Of a DNA stretch of 24,853 nt, positions 1 to 7,633 are shown piece by piece. The notes beneath the pieces were generated by a model, which worked only from the letters and a program-made list of their open reading frames with translations, made no database searches and was not told the origin of the DNA. Within the stretch, counting starts at the first letter, position 1, and each line of letters opens with the position of its first letter. The stretch comes from an uncultured Marmoricola sp. (lineage in GTDB: Bacteria > Actinomycetota > Actinomycetes > Propionibacteriales > Nocardioidaceae), in NCBI RefSeq assembly GCF_943913695.1, contig NZ_CALTZE010000049.1:1-24853 (forward strand), in the 5' to 3' direction. Made by a program: the position numbers and the translations under genes.

Positions 1-1818
1 GTTGCCGCCACCGCCGCCGTTGCCGCCACCCGCGTTGTCGCCCCCGCCGCCACCGGTCGTGCCACCGCTGTTGCGCGGTCGCTCCGGCTCGGGGGCGGGC
101 GGCGGAGCGCAGACCACGGTGTCGCCGGGGATGTAGACAGTGTTGAACTTCTCGGTCTTGACGACCTTGTCCTCCCCCGGCCGGCGGAAGTCGCGCCACA
201 CGTCGACGGTGAAGCCGGAGGTGCCGGAGGCCGGCTCGCAGTCGGCGTCGGTGAGGTAGCGCGTCGAGGGCGAGGTGTAGTTGTAGCGCTCGCTCTTGCG
301 GGCCGTGATGTCCCAGGTCTTGGTGGAGTACATCGAGACCCTCACCTCGCCCTGGGAGGAGTAGGTCGACGGTGTCACCTTGGCCTTGATCAGCACGCCG
401 TGGTCGGTGTCGTTCTCGAAGCGCAGGTCGAGCGAGGGCCACGCGACCGTCGCCTCGCGCCCCTCGGGGTAGCGGTCGATGTAGACCGAGTGGGGCTTGT
501 GCTCGATGTCCTTGAGGCCGGCGAAGAACATCGCGTTGAAGGTCGTGGTCGCCATCTGGGACACACCGCCGCCGTAGTCGGTGCGGAAGATGCCGTCGGA
601 GATGACGTAGCCCTGGGTGAAGCCGTTTTCGGCGGTGCGCTCGCCGACGATGCCGTTGAGGCTGAAGACCTCGCCGGGCTCGAGCACCGTGCCGTCGACC
701 AGCTCGGCGGCGCGACCGATGTTGACGTTGCGGTATTCGGCGTAGGGGAAGTAGGTGACCGCGTTGCTCACCCGGCGCTTGATGCCGAGCGCTCGGGCGT
801 CCTGCGTGGTGAAGTCGGCCTCGGACTCCCGGCCCTCCACCTCCAGTCGGCGCTCGGCCGGCCCGGAGCCGAGCGCGGCGTCGACCAGGCCGGCCTCGAT
901 CTCCTCGGGGTCGAGCTCGCGCCCCGGCTGGGAGGGCTTGACCCGCGGCTTGCCGTCACGGATCACGAAGCTGGCGTCGACCGGCGCCGTGCCGATCCGC
1001 TCCAGGCGCGGCTCCAGCGCCTTGACCAGCGCCTCGCCGTCGACCGCCAGCTCCAGCGCGCCGTCGACCGGCTCGGTGGACAGCGCGCGGCCCAGCAGCG
1101 GCGGGGCGACCTTCAGCTCCTTGCCGGCCATCACCAGCGTGACGGGGCCCGACATGGCGGGCTCGCCCAGCTCGGTGACGGCGGTGTCGACCGCCTGGTC
1201 GGAGACCGTGGGCTCCATCGGCGCGATCGGCAGCTTGGAGGAGACACTGCGCACCATCAGCTGCTCCAGCAGCGCCTGCGCCTCCTCCCGCTCGATGCCG
1301 CGGCCGGGCGTGCCGTAGACGGGGGTGGGCGTGCCGTCGCGGAACTCCACGGCCCCCTCCTGCACCGGGGACCCCAACCCCTCCTCGAGGTCGTCGAGGG
1401 CGGCGTCCATCTGCTCCCGGTCGACCCGTACGACGGCGTCGGCGTCACCGCCGCCGGTGAGCACCGCCCAGACCCGCTGCGGCGACCACGTGGCACCGCC
1501 GAAGGCGCGGTCGAGCGAGGCGGAGGTGTCCAGCCGCAGACCCGCCTCGTCGGGATCGACCTCGACCTCGCGACCGTCTCCGTAGGTCACCAGGATCCCG
1601 CCGTCGTCGCCGCGGGCCTCGGCGGTGGACTCCTCCAGCGCCGTCGTGGCCTCCTCGCGGGTCATCGACCCGACGTCGACGCCGTCGACCGCGGCGTTGC
1701 GGGGCATCCGGTCGCCGCCGAGCAGCACGGTCAGGGCATAGCCTCCGCCGAGCAGCACCAGCAGCGCGAGCACCGTCAGACCGGCGACCTTGCCGCCGCT
1801 GTCTCGCCACATCCCCAC
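1..1818 (-). CDS. VanW family / peptidoglycan-binding membrane-anchored protein (3' end outside window)
   Basis: Reading leftwards from 1818, the frame is open to the window edge, so at least 606 residues are present and the C-terminus is missing. An N-terminal hydrophobic segment (about residues 10-32) follows a short MWRDSGGK-like head, so the protein is probably anchored in the membrane with its bulk outside. Two repeated segments of about 100 residues follow, resembling the putative peptidoglycan-binding domain that usually precedes VanW. The VanW domain then carries the signature DYGGGVSQMATTTFNA near residues 408-425. The visible tail is low-complexity Gly/Asn (GGGGDNAGGGNGGGGG). Start choice: a GTG at 1818 has GAGGTGG 8 nt upstream; an in-frame ATG at 1812 is the alternative. 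The gene begins 3 nt after the mshB stop, so the two are surely co-transcribed. The exact role is unknown; VanW proteins are linked to cell-wall biology and vancomycin-resistance clusters, but this one need not confer resistance. Confidence 0.85.
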   Translation of the reverse strand, partial: MGMWRDSGGKVAGLTVLALLVLLGGGYALTVLLGGDRMPRNAAVDGVDVGSMTREEATTALEESTAEARGDDGGILVTYGDGREVEVDPDEAGLRLDTSASLDRAFGGATWSPQRVWAVLTGGGDADAVVRVDREQMDAALDDLEEGLGSPVQEGAVEFRDGTPTPVYGTPGRGIEREEAQALLEQLMVRSVSSKLPIAPMEPTVSDQAVDTAVTELGEPAMSGPVTLVMAGKELKVAPPLLGRALSTEPVDGALELAVDGEALVKALEPRLERIGTAPVDASFVIRDGKPRVKPSQPGRELDPEEIEAGLVDAALGSGPAERRLEVEGRESEADFTTQDARALGIKRRVSNAVTYFPYAEYRNVNIGRAAELVDGTVLEPGEVFSLNGIVGERTAENGFTQGYVISDGIFRTDYGGGVSQMATTTFNAMFFAGLKDIEHKPHSVYIDRYPEGREATVAWPSLDLRFENDTDHGVLIKAKVTPSTYSSQGEVRVSMYSTKTWDITARKSERYNYTSPSTRYLTDADCEPASGTSGFTVDVWRDFRRPGEDKVVKTEKFNTVYIPGDTVVCAPPPAPEPERPRNSGGTTGGGGGDNAGGGNGGGGGN

Positions 1819-1821
1819 GGG

Positions 1822-2742
1822 TCAGGCCACCTCGTGCGGGTCGAGCCCGGCGAAGAGGTCGCTCTCCAGGCCGTCGTCGCCGAGCGGCCCCGGGGCCCCC
1901 TTGGCGATGCGGAAGAACTCCGTGCCCCAGATCTCGTTGCCCTGGTTGTTGGACAGCGCGAAGAACGGCCCGTCGACCTCGATCTGGGTCCGGTGGGCGC
2001 GCAGCGCCTCGGTCTTGGCGGCGGCGTACTGCTCGGCGTGGATCGCCGCGGTGAGGGCCTCGTCGGGCACGAACATGCGCGGCAGCCGGCCGTCGGGCTC
2101 CATGCCCTCGAAGGTGGTGGTGTCACCGGCCTCGCGCAGCGCCCGCAGGCCGGCTCGCACGCGCGACTCCGACATGGCGCTCCAGTAGATCTTGGCGATG
2201 TCGTGGGCCGCGCCGAGCTCGGGCCGGTAGGACGGCACCGCCGCGAGCGCGGCGGCGTAGGTCGCGACGCGGTGGGCCTGGATGTGGTCGGGGTGGCCGT
2301 AGCCGCCGAACTCGTCGTAGGTGACGAGCACCTGCGGCCGGACCTCGCGGATCACCGCGACCAGGTGGTCGGAGGCCTCGGTGAGGTCGGCGTTGGCGAA
2401 GGCGCGCTCGTCGGTCTCGTCGGCCGCCACGGCGTGGCCGTCTGCGTGCCACTTCATGCCGGAGTCGCGGTAGGCCCCGAAGCCGCCGAGGTAGCGGTGG
2501 TCGGTGACCCCGAGGGCCTTCATCGCGTTGGCGAGCTCACCGCGGCGGTGCTCGCCGAGGCCGTCCTCGCGGTCGGCCGCGAGGTGCTCGAGCTCGGGCA
2601 CCAGGATCTCGCCCAGCTCGCCGCCGGTGCAGGTCACGAGGGTGACCCCGACGCCCTCGGCGACGTAGCGGGCCATCGTCGCGCCCTGCCCGATCGACTC
2701 GTCGTCGGGGTGGGCGTGCACGAGCAGGAGGTGCCGATCCAT
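1822..2742 (-). CDS. mshB: N-acetyl-1-D-myo-inositol-2-amino-2-deoxy-alpha-D-glucopyranoside deacetylase (MshB)
   Basis: The product is 306 aa, the usual MshB length (about 300). It belongs to the PIG-L/LmbE zinc deacetylase family. The N-terminal motif HAHPDDE (residues 9-15) supplies zinc ligands and the catalytic Asp, and YGHPDHIQAH (about 148-157) supplies the third zinc ligand. MshB removes the acetyl group from GlcNAc-Ins, the second dedicated step of mycothiol synthesis in the actinobacterial cytosol. The flanking sequence YDEFGGYGHPDHI is close to that of mycobacterial MshB; the paralogue Mca (mycothiol conjugate amidase) is the main alternative. The ATG at 2742 was chosen because the protein then begins MDRHLLLVHAHPDD; an upstream in-frame start would add ten residues without family support. 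It lies 10 nt after the RraB-like gene and 3 nt before the VanW gene. Confidence 0.88.
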   Translation of the reverse strand: MDRHLLLVHAHPDDESIGQGATMARYVAEGVGVTLVTCTGGELGEILVPELEHLAADREDGLGEHRRGELANAMKALGVTDHRYLGGFGAYRDSGMKWHADGHAVAADETDERAFANADLTEASDHLVAVIREVRPQVLVTYDEFGGYGHPDHIQAHRVATYAAALAAVPSYRPELGAAHDIAKIYWSAMSESRVRAGLRALREAGDTTTFEGMEPDGRLPRMFVPDEALTAAIHAEQYAAAKTEALRAHRTQIEVDGPFFALSNNQGNEIWGTEFFRIAKGAPGPLGDDGLESDLFAGLDPHEVA

Positions 2743-2749
2743 GACGCAG

Positions 2750-2755
2750 ATCCTA
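2750..2755 (-). promoter_or_regulatory. Possible -10 element or RBS of mshB
   Basis: On the minus strand TAGGAT ends 7 nt before the mshB ATG, which fits a -10 box for a leaderless transcript. The same bases contain AGGA, which could serve as a weak ribosome binding site for read-through from the upstream gene. The hexamer also includes the TAG stop of the upstream gene. No clear -35 is visible. Confidence 0.4.
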
Positions 2756-3064
2756 GAGAGGGCCCCCGACACCGCGGTGGGCGCGTCGCGGCGCCGTGGG
2801 CAGGTCGAGCGGCCGGGCGCCGGAGGACCCCGCAGCTGACGGGTAAGGCTCGTGCTCGAGCCACCCGTCGTGCTGCTCGACGAGCAGCTCCAGCATGCCG
2901 ACGGGGGCGTCGCTGAGCACGACCCACGGCTGGTCCTCGTCGTCGTCCTCGCCGGCGAAGCGACCTCGGCTCACGTCGGCCTCGAAGCCGTCTCGCCGCA
3001 GCCGGACGCACACGGACTCGGCGGCGTCGTCGGAGAAGAAGACGGCACGGCAGGCCTTCGGCAT
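2753..3064 (-). CDS. Small conserved protein, RraB-like
   Basis: A 103-aa soluble protein. Residues 1-75 follow a pattern seen in RraB-like (regulator of ribonuclease E activity B) domains: RAVFFSDD, an amphipathic helix (AAESVCVRLRRDGFEADVS), an acidic loop, WVVLSDAP, then a helix ending in EQHDGWLEHE. The last 30 residues are Pro/Gly/Arg-rich and look unstructured. The family match is from memory of the pattern and is tentative, and an RNase-inhibitory role in actinobacteria is not established. It is the first gene of a three-gene operon with mshB and the VanW gene. The ATG at 3064 has no Shine-Dalgarno but CAGTAT lies 6 nt upstream, suggesting a leaderless transcript. An ATG at 3103 with GGGGA upstream would overlap the divergent neighbour and is the alternative. 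Confidence 0.65.
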   Translation of the reverse strand: MPKACRAVFFSDDAAESVCVRLRRDGFEADVSRGRFAGEDDDEDQPWVVLSDAPVGMLELLVEQHDGWLEHEPYPSAAGSSGARPLDLPTAPRRAHRGVGGPL

Positions 3065-3082
3065 GGGCCAATACTGGACCCC
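3065..3082. promoter_or_regulatory. 18-bp divergent promoter region with overlapping -10 boxes
   Basis: Only 18 bp separate the start codons of two divergent genes. The near-palindrome CCAATACTGG (3068-3077) holds AATACT for the plus strand, 7 nt before the GTG at 3083. It also holds CAGTAT for the minus strand, 6 nt before the ATG at 3064. Both spacings suit leaderless transcripts, and RNA polymerase could not occupy both -10 boxes at once. This is inferred from sequence only. Confidence 0.45.
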
Positions 3083-4075
3083 GTGACCCTGCGACTGCGC
3101 CATCAGGTCCCCGCCCCGCGACCGGCCCGCGCCCAGGGAGGCGCGCAGGACGGCGCGCGCGTGGGGCTGGCCGGTGTGCTCGACGGGCTCGACCGCCGCG
3201 CCCGGCTGTGCGCCGTGCCGGGATCGGCCGTGGAGTGGGGCTTCACCTGGGAGGACCGCGACGTCGAGACGCAACGGTGGTGGCCGCAGGGGATCGCCTG
3301 CTCGGGCGAGGCGCGCAGCCTCTCCCCGGCGGCGTACGACGGCCCGGGGCTGCTGCTGTGCGCGTGGTACGCCAAGACCCCCGACGGCACGCACACGCAC
3401 AGCCGCGTCAGCGTCGTCGACCTGACGACCCTGCGCTACCGCCACGTCGAGCTGGTCACGGCGGCCGGCAAGCCCCTCGCCGTGCACGCCGGGGGCCTGG
3501 CGTGGACCGGCGAGCACCTGCTCGTCGCCGCCACCCGCCGCGGGCTGGGCGTGGCGCGCCTCGACGACGTACGCCGCGTCGGCGAGCGGCTGCAGCTGCC
3601 GGTGACCTCGTGGCTGCGCGCCGAGCAGGACGACGAGGAGCCGCTGCGCTACTCCTTCTGCTCCGTCGACGCCGAGCGGCCGGGGTCGCCGCGCCTGCTG
3701 GTCGGGGAGTACGGCGGCCGGTCGGCGCCGCGGCGTACGGCCTGGTTCGCCCTCGACCCGGAGACGGGGCTGCCCGCCGGCGGGGACGGCACGGCGACGG
3801 CCACGCAGAGCGGAGAGGGCCCGGTGCGGATGCAGGGCATGGTCTCGGTGGGCGGCGTGCACCACGTCGTGAGCAGCAACGGCCGGTGGGCGCCGAGCAC
3901 CCTGCACGTCGGTCGCCCGGGCGACCTCAGCGCCCGTCTGGGCGCGCTGCCCGTGGGCTCCGAGGACCTGACGTGGAGCCCCGAGGCCGGACTGCTGTGG
4001 TCGCAGAGCGAGCACCCCGGCCACAGATACGTCTTCGCCGTGCGCCCCACACGCGGGGACGCACGGCGAGACTGA
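3083..4075 (+). CDS. Uncharacterised actinobacterial protein, possibly beta-propeller-like
   Basis: A 330-aa protein rich in Trp, Gly and His and predicted to be mostly beta-strand. It contains AVEWGFTWEDRDVETQRWWPQG (split here as AVEWGFTWED and WWPQGI), LLLCAWYAKTPDG, RVSVVDL, YRHVELV, VHAGGLAW and LLVAATRRGLGVARLDDV. These resemble segments of uncharacterised Streptomyces proteins of the WYPQGI type, whose repeating blade-like segments suggest a propeller. No signal peptide or membrane helix is seen at the GTG chosen here. That GTG has no Shine-Dalgarno but sits 7 nt after AATACT, so a leaderless mRNA is likely; a GTG at 3163 is another possible start. The stop lies 14 bp from the convergent transglycosylase gene. 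Function is unknown, and I assign none. Confidence 0.75.
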   Translation: MTLRLRHQVPAPRPARAQGGAQDGARVGLAGVLDGLDRRARLCAVPGSAVEWGFTWEDRDVETQRWWPQGIACSGEARSLSPAAYDGPGLLLCAWYAKTPDGTHTHSRVSVVDLTTLRYRHVELVTAAGKPLAVHAGGLAWTGEHLLVAATRRGLGVARLDDVRRVGERLQLPVTSWLRAEQDDEEPLRYSFCSVDAERPGSPRLLVGEYGGRSAPRRTAWFALDPETGLPAGGDGTATATQSGEGPVRMQGMVSVGGVHHVVSSNGRWAPSTLHVGRPGDLSARLGALPVGSEDLTWSPEAGLLWSQSEHPGHRYVFAVRPTRGDARRD

Positions 4076-4089
4076 CGCTCAGTGCAGGA

Positions 4090-5367
4090 CTACTCCGCGA
4101 CGGCCTGGCACAGGTCAGAGATGTAGACCGTCGAGCCGTCGAAGGCGAGGACGACCTGGTCGGGGTCAGCGGTGCTGCGCGTGACACCGGCGGCGTAGTC
4201 GGCCTCGGTCACCGGCTTGGGCTCGACCGCGGGGGCCACGAAGCCCTCGCAGCTGGCCAGGCTGGAGTAGGCCGGGATCTCGGGCTCGGCCGGCTCGCTG
4301 GGCTCCTCGGTGGGCTCCTCGCTGGGAGTCTCGCCCGGTCCCTCGCTGGGCCCCTCGCTGGGCCCGCCGCTGGGCGGAGCCGTCGGCGTGCCGGGGGCCG
4401 TGGGCGAGGTGCCCGGCGTGCCCGGGCCGCTCGGGGTGCCGCTGGGCTTGCCCGGCCGGGGCTTGTCGGGGGTGGGCGTAGCGCCGGGGCGGTCGCCCTG
4501 CGGCTTGCCACCGGCCTGCCCGGGGCTGCCGGCCTTGCCGGGCTTCAGCGGCACGTCGGAGAGCGCGCCGCCGGCCTGCAGCGGGTCCTGGGTCGCGGCC
4601 GTGGCGTTGCCGGAGAAGGAGGCGAAGGCGGGGCCGGAACTGGTCAGGCCGTTGGTCTCGAAGGTCTTCTTCCACTCCAGGACCTGCGCGAGGTAGGAGG
4701 TCGAGCGGTTGTAGCCCAGCACGGCCTCCCGCAGCTGTGCGGGGTCGGAGAGGTCACGGGTGCCGCACAGGTAGACCATGGCCGCGCCGGCGGCGTCGTA
4801 GATGTCCTGCGGGTCGCGCTCGCCGTCGCCGTCGAGGTCGACCGCGACGGTGCGCCAGGTCGAGGGCAGGAACTGCATCGGGCCGACGGCACGGTCGAAC
4901 TTCTTGTCACCGTCGAGGCGACCGCCGTCGGTGTCGGCCACGGCCTTGAAGGCGCCGCCGTCGAGGCGCGGGCCGATGATCTCCGGGGAGACGCGGTGGT
5001 CGGCGTCGATCGTGTGCCCTGCGAGGTTGCCGCTCTCGACCTGGCCGATGGCCGCGAGCAGCGGCACCGTGATGTGGCAGCTCTCGGGCGCCACGGAGAC
5101 GGCGGTGGTGTAGGCGTCGAGCACGACGGTCGGCACGGTCTCGGGGTCGATCCCGGCGGCCGTGACTCCGGCACCGGCCCACGCGCGCGCGTCGAGCGCG
5201 GTGGGCACCACGACGGGGTCCTCGGCGAGGGTCACGGCGGACTGCGAGGCGGTGGGGTCCTCGGAGCTCGGGGGGGCGATCTGGGCGGCCGGGGTCTGGC
5301 TCGCGCCGACGGGGGTGGTCAGCAGCACGCAGCCGACGATCCCCGCCATGAGTGTCTGGCGTCGCAT
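4090..5367 (-). CDS. Secreted MltB-type lytic murein transglycosylase with Pro/Ser/Glu linker
   Basis: A 425-aa protein. A signal peptide ends near residue 22-25 (MAGIVGCVLLTTPVGA). The SLT-2 (MltB-like) catalytic domain spans about residues 60-260, with the catalytic Glu in AAIGQVESGN (E111), followed by RAVGPMQFLPSTW and later AVLGYNRSTSYLAQVL. The family cleaves the glycan MurNAc-GlcNAc bond outside the membrane, leaving 1,6-anhydro ends. Residues 275-375 are a low-complexity linker of short PSEGPSEGP- and EEPTEEPSEP-type repeats, probably spanning the wall. The last 55 residues (SLASCEGF ... DLCQAVAE) form a small domain with two cysteines that may form a disulphide; I do not recognise it. 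The ATG at 5367 has GGGGGA 10 nt upstream. It is transcribed away from the S55 peptidase gene across a 393-bp region. Confidence 0.87.
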   Translation of the reverse strand: MRRQTLMAGIVGCVLLTTPVGASQTPAAQIAPPSSEDPTASQSAVTLAEDPVVVPTALDARAWAGAGVTAAGIDPETVPTVVLDAYTTAVSVAPESCHITVPLLAAIGQVESGNLAGHTIDADHRVSPEIIGPRLDGGAFKAVADTDGGRLDGDKKFDRAVGPMQFLPSTWRTVAVDLDGDGERDPQDIYDAAGAAMVYLCGTRDLSDPAQLREAVLGYNRSTSYLAQVLEWKKTFETNGLTSSGPAFASFSGNATAATQDPLQAGGALSDVPLKPGKAGSPGQAGGKPQGDRPGATPTPDKPRPGKPSGTPSGPGTPGTSPTAPGTPTAPPSGGPSEGPSEGPGETPSEEPTEEPSEPAEPEIPAYSSLASCEGFVAPAVEPKPVTEADYAAGVTRSTADPDQVVLAFDGSTVYISDLCQAVAE

Positions 5368-5760
5368 GCCCCGAGTGTCCCCCTATGTCTGGATTTGCGG
5401 AGGACTTTTGGCCCATCCGTCCCTTAATTGTGGGGGGCATCTCGACGTGCGCCTAGCCATGTGGCCGAACCGTGGCCGAATCCGCGGTGAAGGTGAGACA
5501 GCGTCTAGACCGGTCGCGCCTCGTGAGTCGATCTGCGTCACATCCGTCACTTCCGTCACTGCTCCGATGACTGCTCATCGAGCGCGACTCGCCCATGGCC
5601 CATCGACGCCCGAAGTGCAAGCACCCGGCCCCGACGCCACGAGGTGTTCTGGACCAGTCGGACGGGGTTTGCCCCGAACGAGTGCGCGGGCAGCCCGCGC
5701 CCAGCGAGGATGCCGTGCGCGCGTCAGACGGTGACGCGCCTCTCAGAGGGGGAACTCCAC
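5368..5760. promoter_or_regulatory. Intergenic region between divergent secreted-protein genes
   Basis: This 393-bp stretch has no convincing gene and should hold the promoters of the transglycosylase (minus) and the S55 peptidase (plus). Visible structure: a direct repeat GTGGCCGAACC/GTGGCCGAATC at 5461-5482, paired CCGTCAC units at 5545-5560, the palindrome GTCTAGAC near 5504-5511, and a short GGGG-TTTG-CCCC hairpin near 5665. I looked for the c-di-AMP (ydaO) riboswitch often found before actinobacterial cell-wall hydrolases and did not find its conserved core. Confidence 0.5.
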
Positions 5761-7566
5761 ATGGCCACACGTGGGCTCGGGCCGCGTCCGTCCAGCACGT
5801 CCATCGCAGCACTGACCGCCGCGGCGGTCGGCGCCGGCTGCCTCGGCCTCGCCGTCGCCGCACCCACCGCCGCGGTCGCGGCGCCGTGCGCCACGGCGTA
5901 CGCCGTCGACGACCTCGCGCCGGGGCAGGAGGTCAACGGCCTCACCGTCGACTCCGGCACCGTGCCGGCGCCCTTCACCGGCGAGATCAAGGGCGTGCTC
6001 GCCGACGGCATCGCCCCCGGCGTCCCCATGATCCTCGCCGAGCTCAGCTCGCCCGCGGTCGACCGCAACGGCATCTGGAGCGGCATGTCCGGCTCGCCGG
6101 TCTACGCCGACGCGGCGCAGACGCAGCTGGTCGGTGCCGTCTCCTACACCCTCAACGAGGGCAAGGAGACCCTGGCGGGCATCACGCCGGCGGCCGACAT
6201 GCTGGCGATCGCGGCCGACGACGTCGACCAGCAGGTCGACCTGACCCCACAGCTCGTACGCCGCCTCGCCGCCGACGGCACCGCCACCCGCAGCGAGCTC
6301 GGAGCCGGCATGCGGCCGCTGCCGACCCCCATTGCCGTCTCGGGCCTGACCTCCAGGCGCTTCGGCCAGCTCGCCGGCTGGCTCGACGACCTCGGGCCGG
6401 TCACCCGCGCCAGCAGCGGCAGCGGCACCGCCGCCGCGGCAGGGGTCGAGGACCTCGTGCCCGGCGGCAACGTCGCCGCCTCGCTCGGCTACGGCTTCGT
6501 CAGCGCCTCGGGGACGGGCACCGTCACCGACGTCTGCGGCGACAAGGTCCTGGCCTTCGGCCACCCGTTCAACTACGCCGGACCGTCGACCTACTCGCTG
6601 CACCCCGCCGAGGCCGTCGCCATCGTGCCGGGCAGCACCTTCGCCGGCTTCAAGCTGGCCAACCTCGGCGCGCCCGTGGGCACCTTCGACGAGGACCGCA
6701 TGGCCGGCATCCGTGGCACCGTCGGCACCCTGCCCGAGGGCTACGACGTCTCGTCCACGGCGACCTACAAGGCCAAGAGCGTCTCCGGCACCACGACGGT
6801 GACCGTGCAGGACCTGGTGGCCGACGCCGCGCTCGCCAACGCCTTCGCCGCCTCCGACAAGGCGATCGACCGGGTGGGCAAGGGCAGCGCCGACGCGTCG
6901 TGGACCATCACCGGCAAGCGCCGCGACGGCTCGCCCTTCTCGCTGACGCACAGCGACGTCTACGCCAGTGCCGACGACATCGCCTCCGCGCCGGTGAGCG
7001 ACCTCGCCATGCAGGCCTACGCCCTGCTCTCCAACGAGACCGAGGCCGTCACCATCACGGGCGTCAGCACCACGACCGCGCTGCGCGACGACGCCACCCG
7101 CTGGTCGATGGGTCGCGCCTTCTGGCGCCCGACGACCACCGCCCCGTGGCGCCGGGTGAGCGGGTCCTCCCCCGCCGTGGTGCGCCCCGGTGCCGCCACC
7201 CAGGTCCGCGTGGAGCTGATCTCGCGCGACGCCGCGACCCGCTACGTCACGGTGCCGGTGCGGGCCACCGCCAAGTCGGTGGGCCGCTCGGGCCGGCTCG
7301 TCCTCGAGGGCGGCTACACCGAGGACGACGAGTTCTACTTCTTCGACAGCTCCGAGGAGTTCTTCGACGAGTACGAGGACGAGATCCTCGGCGGCTCGCT
7401 GCCCGAGACCATCCCCCAGCTGCTCGCCCGCCTGCGCAAGGACCCGCGCAACGACTCGGTCACCTCCACCCTGACCGTGCCCGGCACCACCAAGGCGACC
7501 CGCACGGTCTCCCTGGGCCAGGTCGTCTCCGGCGGCGTGCTCGTCCCGGTCGTCGTACGCCGCTGA
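5761..7566 (+). CDS. Secreted SpoIVB-like S55-family serine peptidase
   Basis: A 601-aa protein. A signal peptide of about 40 residues is visible (hydrophobic core ALTAAAVGAGCLGLAVA, likely cleaved after AVAA). Residues 45-150 match the SpoIVB (S55) core: GEIKGVLADGIAPGVPMIL, GIWSGMSGSPVYAD with candidate nucleophile S110, LVGAVSYTL and GITPAADML. A second conserved block, VLAFGHPFNYAG (H268), follows, as in other bacterial proteins annotated as S55. The rest is beta-rich, with an acidic patch near residues 520-545 (EDDEFYFFDSSEEFFDEYEDE). The ATG at 5761 is preceded by AGAGGGGGAA, a good ribosome binding site; the frame is open further upstream but lacks a start with a site. The substrate is unknown; a role in extracellular or wall-protein processing is a guess. 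Its transcript probably ends at the strong hairpin 17 bp downstream. Confidence 0.82.
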   Translation: MATRGLGPRPSSTSIAALTAAAVGAGCLGLAVAAPTAAVAAPCATAYAVDDLAPGQEVNGLTVDSGTVPAPFTGEIKGVLADGIAPGVPMILAELSSPAVDRNGIWSGMSGSPVYADAAQTQLVGAVSYTLNEGKETLAGITPAADMLAIAADDVDQQVDLTPQLVRRLAADGTATRSELGAGMRPLPTPIAVSGLTSRRFGQLAGWLDDLGPVTRASSGSGTAAAAGVEDLVPGGNVAASLGYGFVSASGTGTVTDVCGDKVLAFGHPFNYAGPSTYSLHPAEAVAIVPGSTFAGFKLANLGAPVGTFDEDRMAGIRGTVGTLPEGYDVSSTATYKAKSVSGTTTVTVQDLVADAALANAFAASDKAIDRVGKGSADASWTITGKRRDGSPFSLTHSDVYASADDIASAPVSDLAMQAYALLSNETEAVTITGVSTTTALRDDATRWSMGRAFWRPTTTAPWRRVSGSSPAVVRPGAATQVRVELISRDAATRYVTVPVRATAKSVGRSGRLVLEGGYTEDDEFYFFDSSEEFFDEYEDEILGGSLPETIPQLLARLRKDPRNDSVTSTLTVPGTTKATRTVSLGQVVSGGVLVPVVVRR

Positions 7567-7582
7567 GCCACCCGCATCGCGA

Positions 7583-7621
7583 CATCGGGGTGGGTCCGGG
7601 ACTCCCGGACCCACCCCGATG
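7583..7621. terminator. Bidirectional hairpin terminator, 18-bp perfect stem
   Basis: Arms CATCGGGGTGGGTCCGGG and CCCGGACCCACCCCGATG are exact complements around a 3-nt loop (ACT). It lies between two convergent stop codons (7566 and 7634). There is no U-tract, as is usual in actinobacterial hairpin terminators. Confidence 0.88.
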
Positions 7622-7633
7622 TGCGTCTCCCTG

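Noticed and set aside
400..2916. 838-codon plus-strand open frame
   Set aside because: It is antisense to the VanW and mshB genes; its Val/Asp/Gly/Arg-rich text shows no domain, while the minus strand encodes clear motifs (YGGGVSQ, AHPDDE).
3103..4024. Upstream extension of the RraB-like frame on the minus strand
   Set aside because: Low-complexity Arg/Ala/Pro text antisense to the propeller-like gene; only the last 103 codons look like a protein.
5368..5760. Possible c-di-AMP (ydaO) riboswitch before the transglycosylase
   Set aside because: The conserved core segments were not found on either strand, despite the suggestive gene context.
5743..7614. 623-codon minus-strand frame
   Set aside because: Shadow of the S55 peptidase gene: composition is a reflection of GC-rich third positions and no motif is present.
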